Source: a virus. Taken from it: DNA of 26,890 bases. Below, in pieces: positions 21,502 through 26,890 of this stretch. The stretch lies in IMG/VR virus record IMGVR_UViG_3300033141_004014, positions 1 through 26,890 of that record. One strand, given 5' to 3'. Every line of letters begins with the position of its first letter. Within the stretch, counting starts at the first letter, position 1. The notes under the pieces are model-generated. The model made no database searches. It was not told where the DNA came from and saw only the letters and a list, made by a program, of their open reading frames with translations. The position numbers and the translations under genes are program-made.

Positions 21502-22056
21502 ATGCCTGTTTACCAGAATACGTCAGTTGATACCGATAAACTGATTATCGGCAACTGCAAAATAGAAACGGCGGCCACCGCGGGCGGCACCTTTGTCAAT
21601 CTCGGCGCTGGGATCGTCAACGATTTTCAGCACGTAATCGAGAAATACGATGTACAGGCAGGGAACGCCCCCGACCCGATAGAAGGAATTGCCGAAGAAA
21701 CGTGCACGTGTTCATTCGAAATGATTGAGTACGACGCATCGGTTTTGACCGCGATCCATTGCGGGGCAATCATTACGTCTACGACTTCGAGCGTGGCAAC
21801 GATTCACGCCGGGGGACAAGACACAATGACTCCGCGAGCGTTCCGGCTGACCAACACGCGAACCATATCGGGAACGACCGTGCAAACGATTTTGACTATC
21901 TACTACGCAACGCTCGACAACGGCCCGTCGCTGCAATTCAAAAGTGACAACGATTCCGACCCGATAGCGGTCATGCCTGCTACGCTGACCGGAAAACGCG
22001 ACACAAGCCGAACGGCCGGATACCAATTGTACTGCATCACGCACGACGAAATATAA
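21502..22056 (+). CDS. major tail (tube) protein
   Basis: A 184-aa protein with AAGGAGGGCGC before the ATG. It is beta-rich with LIIGNCKIETA, CSFEMIEYDASVLTAI and TNTRTISG segments. It sits exactly between the tail terminator and the tail chaperone, where the tube protein belongs. No sheath gene is visible, which favours a siphovirus-type non-contractile tail. Confidence 0.78.
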   Translation: MPVYQNTSVDTDKLIIGNCKIETAATAGGTFVNLGAGIVNDFQHVIEKYDVQAGNAPDPIEGIAEETCTCSFEMIEYDASVLTAIHCGAIITSTTSSVATIHAGGQDTMTPRAFRLTNTRTISGTTVQTILTIYYATLDNGPSLQFKSDNDSDPIAVMPATLTGKRDTSRTAGYQLYCITHDEI

Positions 22057-22066
22057 GGAGAACTGC

Positions 22067-22477
22067 ATGGGAAACAAGGTTTATGATCTGGACACGCTGC
22101 GACCGGCAAAAAAACTGGTTCGGCTGGGAGGCAAGGAAATTGATGTTTCCTATATTCCAACCGCGATTACGTGGGAGGTTGATAACGTTGTCCGAGAGCT
22201 CGAAAAAATAAACCTTGAGAAAATGCAAGAAGGTGGGGATGAAACGAAAAAAGCGTTCGACCTCACCATTGATTTGTGCGTGCTGTTTTGCGAATGGAAG
22301 TACCCCGAACTGGACCGCCAATGGTTTCTTGAGAACACGGGACCTCAGCAGATCAACGCATTTGCGGAAATCATAAAGCAAACGCTTGAGGATGCGTATA
22401 AGGGCGCGGAGGCGTACCAAAAAAACTTGACAGCGGCCCAGGGGACGGAAACGTCCACCTCGGCCGCATCTTCGTAA
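22067..22477 (+). CDS. tail assembly chaperone, short form (gpG-like)
   Basis: A 136-aa helical protein with AAGGAGAAC upstream. It lies between tube and tape measure and carries a heptamer slip site near its end. Zero-frame translation gives this short form; its last 16 residues (T/A/S-rich) are made only without slipping. Such proteins coat the tape measure during tail assembly. Confidence 0.82.
   Translation: MGNKVYDLDTLRPAKKLVRLGGKEIDVSYIPTAITWEVDNVVRELEKINLEKMQEGGDETKKAFDLTIDLCVLFCEWKYPELDRQWFLENTGPQQINAFAEIIKQTLEDAYKGAEAYQKNLTAAQGTETSTSAASS
22420..22467 (+). promoter_or_regulatory. programmed -1 ribosomal frameshift signal
   Basis: The heptamer A-AAA-AAC (22420-22426) is in the correct zero-frame phase (CAA AAA AAC). 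Six bases later a structure starts: outer stem GCGGCC (22433-22438) with GGCCGC (22462-22467), enclosing a second stem GGACG/CGTCC capped by a GAAA tetraloop (22443-22456). The -1 frame is then open through the next gene. Confidence 0.88.
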
Positions 22478-22479
22478 GC

Positions 22480-22740
22480 ATGGCGTTGCTCTATCCATGG
22501 GCAACGAAAGAATACCTGCTATGGAACATGACGATTGGTCAGATTTTGCTGTACCACAATCTCGGCGTAGAAATGAAATACGGCAAGAAGGGCAACGGGG
22601 AAAAAAGCTCGGTGCGAAACATGAGCTATGACCAGGTAAAGCAACTCCGCGAAGAAATGCGCCAACAGGGATTGATTGACGAAAAGGCGCGAAGCGATGC
22701 GAAGAAGGAAAAATACCGCGCCAAATATGGAGACGTGTAA
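22480..22740 (+). CDS. tail assembly chaperone extension (gpT-like), read by -1 frameshift
   Basis: An 86-aa frame that has its own ATG but continues open upstream to the slip site. Slipping at 22426 fuses 120 residues of the short form to about 104 residues, making a ~224-aa protein. The extension has a W.TKEYLLWNMTIGQILLYHNLGVEMKYG region and a Lys/Arg-rich end, as in gpT domains that bind tube subunits. Independent initiation at 22480 has no good ribosome site. Confidence 0.78.
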   Translation: MALLYPWATKEYLLWNMTIGQILLYHNLGVEMKYGKKGNGEKSSVRNMSYDQVKQLREEMRQQGLIDEKARSDAKKEKYRAKYGDV

Positions 22741-25086
22741 ATGCCCAATCTAGGCGATATGGTCGTTCGCATTGTCGGCGACAATGTAGAATTCGACCAA
22801 TCCATAGACAAATCCCAGGACAAGTTAGACCGATTCGAACAAAAAGCGCTAAAAGTCGGAAAAAACCTTACGAAGTTTGTAACGCTGCCCATTTTGGGAG
22901 CGGCCGGCGCGGCGGTGAAATTTGCCGTGGACGCAGAAGAAACGGCGGACAAATTCGCAATTGCATTCCGCGGAATTGAAAAAAAGGCGGAAGCCACTGC
23001 TAAAAATCTTGCAGACAATTACGGGCTTGCCTATAGCGAATCTCAGCGATTGCTTTCCTCTACCGGCGACCTGCTGAAGGGATTCGGCGCGAACGCTAAT
23101 CAAGCGCTCGATTTGTCGGATCGCGTTCAGCGGCTTGCCGTAGACCTTGCCAGCTACAACAACATTCAGGGTGGTGCCGCGCGTGCCTCGGAAATTATCA
23201 CGAAGGCAATGCTCGGCGAACGTGATGCGCTTGTTTCTTTGGGTACGAAAATATCTGAAGCCGACATTGAAACCCGCCGTCTTGAGACCGGCACGAAAGA
23301 CCTTACCGGCCAGGCAAAACTACTGAATGACTCCATGATTACCCTGGACTTGATTGTGGAACAATCCGGGGATGCTATCGGCAATTTTGACCTCACCTCG
23401 GGTTCTACCGCGAACCAGATGCGGATCATGAAAGCACGCATCGTGGACGTGGGGGTCAGCTTTGGCAACCTTATGCTCCCGGCGGTCAATAAAATTGTTA
23501 CCGGGATAAACGACCTGTTGTTAGTGATAAATGACCTAAATCCCACCGCAAAGCGATTTTTGCTAATAAGCGGCGGGATCGCTGCCGCGCTTGGTCCAGG
23601 AATAATTGTCGTGGGGCAGCTGGTAAAGGGATTCCGTACTACCGTAACGGCAATCAAGGCCGTTATCGTTTGGGTGAAGGCCCTGGACATTGCGACAAAA
23701 ACGACAATTATCGGATTGGTAATTGGTGCCGTTGCCGCATTGGCCGGAACGATTGCGTTGCTGGCGAGACGGACAAGGGAGGCGCGCGAGGAACAGGAAG
23801 ATCTCACAGAAGCATATGAAGACTATGCGGGTGTGGAAAAATCAGAACGTCGCATAGCGCTCGAAAAATTGAGGGCATATGAAGACGCTGTGTATTGGCA
23901 CAAAGCACTTTCAGACGAACTAGAATTCGCCATAGAACTATACGGGAAGGACTTGTCTAAAGTCCAAGAAGAGGACCTAAAGGCTCGCAAACTAGAAATT
24001 CAGGCATTGAAAGAAGAGATAGACGCATTCGAACAGCAACACGTAGTTATCCAAGAGGGGTCAAAACTGCGCGCTGAAATATGGGCGGAGTCTGAAAAAG
24101 CATTAATAGCAGAATTGGCGTTGATAGATTCTCGTGCCGAACTCGCCCAATCAACAGGAGAAGACATAAACGTAGTCGAAGAGAAACGGCTGGCATTGTT
24201 GCGCGAAATAGACAACCAACTTGAGCAGGGGCAAAAAGTCGAAAACCTTCGCATATTTATCGCCGAACACCAAGAATTGCTGGACGACTACGAGGAAGAA
24301 TTGCGCTTGCTGGAAGAAAAAGAGGAGGCCCTTAAGCGGCTGGATGACGCTACTAGCGAGTCCTATGCCAACACAAAAGCCCGAATAGAAGATGAATCAA
24401 ATCGGCGAGTAAATTTATTGAGACAACGACTTAACGGCGTGATTACAACACGGGAGGCCGAAGCCGAAGCTCATGCAAAAAAAATGGCCGAACTTGAGGA
24501 AGAGCGGCAACGGCAAATGTCGATTGTGAATTATGCGATTTCCGGGACAAAAGAGTTCGCGAGCGCGGCGGGTGGATTGCTCGATGCGTACTATGAAAAA
24601 AAGAAATCGCAATACGAAGAAGATACCGATGAATATAAAAAGATCGTATACAAGCAAGCAAAAGCGGCTCGGGATTTGGCTCTTTTCCAGGTAGCGATTG
24701 ATACTGCTTCCGCGATCATCGGTTTTCTGGCGCGTCCAGGCGGGTGGGCCGGTTTGGCTTTGTCCGCTCTTGCGCTGATTACGGGCGGGATCCAGGCGGC
24801 TGCAATAAAGCGGCAACCCCTCCCCCAAATGGCCGAAGGCGGTATTGTTATGCCGCGGCCCGGCGGCGTGCCGTTGATTACCGCGGAAGCACACCAGCCG
24901 GAAGTCATTTTCCCGCTCGACGAACTGAATCGATTCGTTTCCATGATCCCCGACTATTCGGAATCAATCACGGAACCCCAGACCATCCACCTGCAAGTAA
25001 CCATGGATTCGCGACCCATCCTTGACAAAATATTCCCGGCGACGCGCAACGGTTCCGTGTTGATTGATGCGCGAGCGGTAACATAG
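22741..25086 (+). CDS. tail tape measure protein
   Basis: A 781-aa protein and the longest gene here. It starts MPNLGDMVVRIVGDNVEFDQ and a LTKFVTLPILGAAGAAVKFA segment typical of tape measures, then a YNNIQGGAARASEIITKAML block of the tape-measure core. Hydrophobic segments occur at ~275-340. Residues ~350-600 are a continuous Glu/Lys coiled coil. The C-terminus has GGIVMPRPGGVPLITAEAHQ and EVIFPLDEL. By the usual scaling of about 1.5 angstrom per residue the tail would be roughly 115 nm long. Confidence 0.92.
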   Translation: MPNLGDMVVRIVGDNVEFDQSIDKSQDKLDRFEQKALKVGKNLTKFVTLPILGAAGAAVKFAVDAEETADKFAIAFRGIEKKAEATAKNLADNYGLAYSESQRLLSSTGDLLKGFGANANQALDLSDRVQRLAVDLASYNNIQGGAARASEIITKAMLGERDALVSLGTKISEADIETRRLETGTKDLTGQAKLLNDSMITLDLIVEQSGDAIGNFDLTSGSTANQMRIMKARIVDVGVSFGNLMLPAVNKIVTGINDLLLVINDLNPTAKRFLLISGGIAAALGPGIIVVGQLVKGFRTTVTAIKAVIVWVKALDIATKTTIIGLVIGAVAALAGTIALLARRTREAREEQEDLTEAYEDYAGVEKSERRIALEKLRAYEDAVYWHKALSDELEFAIELYGKDLSKVQEEDLKARKLEIQALKEEIDAFEQQHVVIQEGSKLRAEIWAESEKALIAELALIDSRAELAQSTGEDINVVEEKRLALLREIDNQLEQGQKVENLRIFIAEHQELLDDYEEELRLLEEKEEALKRLDDATSESYANTKARIEDESNRRVNLLRQRLNGVITTREAEAEAHAKKMAELEEERQRQMSIVNYAISGTKEFASAAGGLLDAYYEKKKSQYEEDTDEYKKIVYKQAKAARDLALFQVAIDTASAIIGFLARPGGWAGLALSALALITGGIQAAAIKRQPLPQMAEGGIVMPRPGGVPLITAEAHQPEVIFPLDELNRFVSMIPDYSESITEPQTIHLQVTMDSRPILDKIFPATRNGSVLIDARAVT

Positions 25087-25096
25087 GGAGCCATAC

Positions 25097-26818
25097 ATGA
25101 GAATTGCATATGAAAATTTGATTGACGCAAATATAGCCGTCATAGAAGCGAGCAGCGAAGACACCTTATACCCGATAGAAAACGTGCAGGACCAAAGGCT
25201 ATCTACTGCGTGGCATAGCAGCGATACGTCAACACAAACAATCATCGTTGACCTTGGGAAAAAATGCTCGGTAGATACGGTTATAATCATGGGTCACAAC
25301 CTGGTCACGAATGCCACAATTCAGGTAAACGCTAATGATATAATTCGGTATGCCTCTACTACGGGTGCTATGACCTGGTACGCATCTACGCAAACATCCG
25401 CTGAAACGATTACCTATAATGCGGGAATGGCGCTAAAATTTATCACCTCGGCAGCTTACCGATACTGGCAATTCACATTACTCAATTATGCCACCCCGGC
25501 CGCACGAGAATGGACCGCAATTGTGTGGTGCCCGGAATTATCCAAGTTTGTCACGCTTTCAAGAACCTTAACGTCGAATCTCGTAGCGACTAGCGGGAAC
25601 GGGATTAATTGGGAAACGAGCGAAACAGGCGAAAACAAACGCTGGACGTCGTTGGTATGGGTCGCCGAGCTTACGCTTTTTGTTGCGGTCGCATGGGGCG
25701 GTTCCGATGAACGAATAATGACTTCTCCGGACGGGACAACATGGACTGCGCGCGCAACTGACGGAAGGGATGGAAAAACATGGCTCTCGGTTGCGTGGTC
25801 CGCGAGAAAAGAATATTTCATAGCGGTGGCGGGCGATTCGTCAACGACAAGTACGGTAATTTATTCCACAGACGGGGAAACATGGGCGAATAGAACGGCG
25901 GCCACGGCTGGAGAATGGGCAAGCGTGTGTTGGGGAGAAGAAGCCGGTGTTTTTGTTGCTGTGGGAACAGCCGCGACAACGGCAACCGTAATGACCACCT
26001 CTTCAGACAACGGGACAAGTTGGACAGCTCGAACGGCAGCCGCAGCGAACGAATGGCGTTCCGTCTGTTGGTCTTCCAAATTGCGTCTGTTTTGCGCAGT
26101 TGCGTCCTCGGGAAGCGGGAACCGAGTAATGACATCTCCAAACGGGACAACATGGACTGCGCGAACTTCGGCTGCGGATAACAACTGGCGAACGGTGATA
26201 TGGGTGGACGAGCTTACGCTTTTTGTGGCCGTGGCCGATAGCGGCACGCAAGACCGCGTTATGACATCTCCGGACGGTGTTACATGGACGAGCCGAACGA
26301 CCACGGATCATGAATGGGCGTGGGTCGCCTGGTCTCCGGAATTGAGCCTTTTGGTAGCAACAAACAGGGAAGACGCATCTCCCATTGTCATGACGTCCCC
26401 TGACGGCATTACCTGGACCGACAGAACGGGAACTGATGGAAACATTGAAATAGGTCGGCTGTGGCTCGGCGAATACTTGGATATCGATCCTACGTCCCTC
26501 GATAGTTTTTCGGTAAAAAAGAAGCGCAGCGATCGCGTTATATACGGCAGAAATCGTCAAAAATGGGCGGACGAGGGAGTTGGCTGGCGCGAGTTTAGTC
26601 TGGATTTCCCCCCGTCTAACAGCACGATGGTAACGGCAATCCAGACCATGTATGATGCGGTTGGGAATCATAGCAGCATCGTATTCTGCAATTTTGACTC
26701 GATCCGTGACTATGAAATCGTTGAGCCGGTCTATTGCAGCATTGTGGGAGAATTAGAATTTCGGCACAAGGGGCGGCAACGCTACGAATACAGCCTTACG
26801 CTTGAGGAGGACCGGTAA
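25097..26818 (+). CDS. distal tail-type protein with an inserted seven-bladed beta-propeller
   Basis: A 573-aa protein with GGGAGCC before ATG 25097. Residues 1-131 form a discoidin-like beta domain (LYPIENVQDQRLSTAWHSSD; VDTVIIMGHNL; YRYWQFTLLNY). Residues ~138-447 are seven repeats of 40-50 aa with the pattern W.(S/T)V.W....L.LFVAVA......VMTSPDG.TWT.RT, i.e. a beta-propeller of the SPDG.TW kind. From ~449 the tail protein resumes (EIGRLWLGEYLDI ... EFSLDFP ... IVFCNFDS). The two outer parts look like one ancestral domain with the propeller in a loop, just after the YWQFTL strand. The propeller probably faces outward and may bind host glycans; no binding data can be read. Confidence 0.8.
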   Translation: MRIAYENLIDANIAVIEASSEDTLYPIENVQDQRLSTAWHSSDTSTQTIIVDLGKKCSVDTVIIMGHNLVTNATIQVNANDIIRYASTTGAMTWYASTQTSAETITYNAGMALKFITSAAYRYWQFTLLNYATPAAREWTAIVWCPELSKFVTLSRTLTSNLVATSGNGINWETSETGENKRWTSLVWVAELTLFVAVAWGGSDERIMTSPDGTTWTARATDGRDGKTWLSVAWSARKEYFIAVAGDSSTTSTVIYSTDGETWANRTAATAGEWASVCWGEEAGVFVAVGTAATTATVMTTSSDNGTSWTARTAAAANEWRSVCWSSKLRLFCAVASSGSGNRVMTSPNGTTWTARTSAADNNWRTVIWVDELTLFVAVADSGTQDRVMTSPDGVTWTSRTTTDHEWAWVAWSPELSLLVATNREDASPIVMTSPDGITWTDRTGTDGNIEIGRLWLGEYLDIDPTSLDSFSVKKKRSDRVIYGRNRQKWADEGVGWREFSLDFPPSNSTMVTAIQTMYDAVGNHSSIVFCNFDSIRDYEIVEPVYCSIVGELEFRHKGRQRYEYSLTLEEDR

Positions 26819-26890
26819 ATGGCGGGTTCGCAAATATCTACCAGTGTTACGATAATCAATAGTCTGCTCGGGTTCCAGTCTATAAGTTTT
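26819..26890 (+). CDS. start of next tail gene (partial)
   Basis: ATG 26819 follows GAGGAGGACC and overlaps nothing; the frame is open for 24 codons to the window edge (MAGSQISTSVTIINSLLGFQ). Too short to identify; position suggests a tail tip protein. Confidence 0.6.
   Translation, partial: MAGSQISTSVTIINSLLGFQSISF

Overview
The window is a segment of a tailed-phage (Caudoviricetes) genome or prophage. A DnaD/winged-helix-like replication gene and a Mor-type regulator lie at the left. A complete packaging, head, neck and tail order lies at the right: small terminase, large terminase, portal, MuF head protein, scaffold, capsid, connectors, tail tube, tail chaperones, tape measure, distal tail protein. 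No integrase, lysis cassette or normal tRNA is visible. The host cannot be named from this DNA. The substrate-binding protein has a signal peptide ending in an ATGQ-type junction without a lipobox cysteine, a style I associate with spirochaetes; this is a weak inference.

Layout. 1-2.1 kb: hairpin terminator, replication protein, small phage genes, Mor-like activator. 2.2-7.8 kb: a compact operon-like cargo block holding a sugar-type ABC importer (binding protein plus two permeases, no ATPase), two small proteins, a CMP-nonulosonate synthetase-like enzyme and a Maf/DUF115 glycosyltransferase-like protein. A tRNA-like 59-nt fold sits just before the first permease. 7.8-8.9 kb: three small genes on the minus strand. 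8.9-9.3 kb: a divergent control region full of palindromes. 9.3-12.2 kb: small phage genes, several of them broken (a frame switch, an amber stop in an ASCH gene, a collapsed PAPS reductase/ParB pair). 12.15-26.9 kb: the morphogenesis operon.

The most exciting element lies between the MuF gene and the scaffold gene. It is a 302-aa protein with an IS110/Nop-type RNA-binding domain and no visible nuclease or transposase catalytic domain, followed 17 bp later by 11 exact 36-bp units. Each unit is two 18-bp half-units: a constant 10-bp word and 8 variable bases, with two constant words alternating strictly. This matches TIGR-Tas (Tandem Interspaced Guide RNA with a TIGR-associated protein), a recently described family of RNA-guided DNA-binding systems of phages and parasitic bacteria. 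The locus has a candidate promoter of its own and ends in a strong terminator fused to the last partial repeat, so it looks like a self-contained moron.

Other strong observations are a textbook -1 frameshift signal in the tail chaperone genes, a seven-bladed beta-propeller inserted into a distal tail protein, and a family of GGCCGAC hairpins closing the accessory transcription units.
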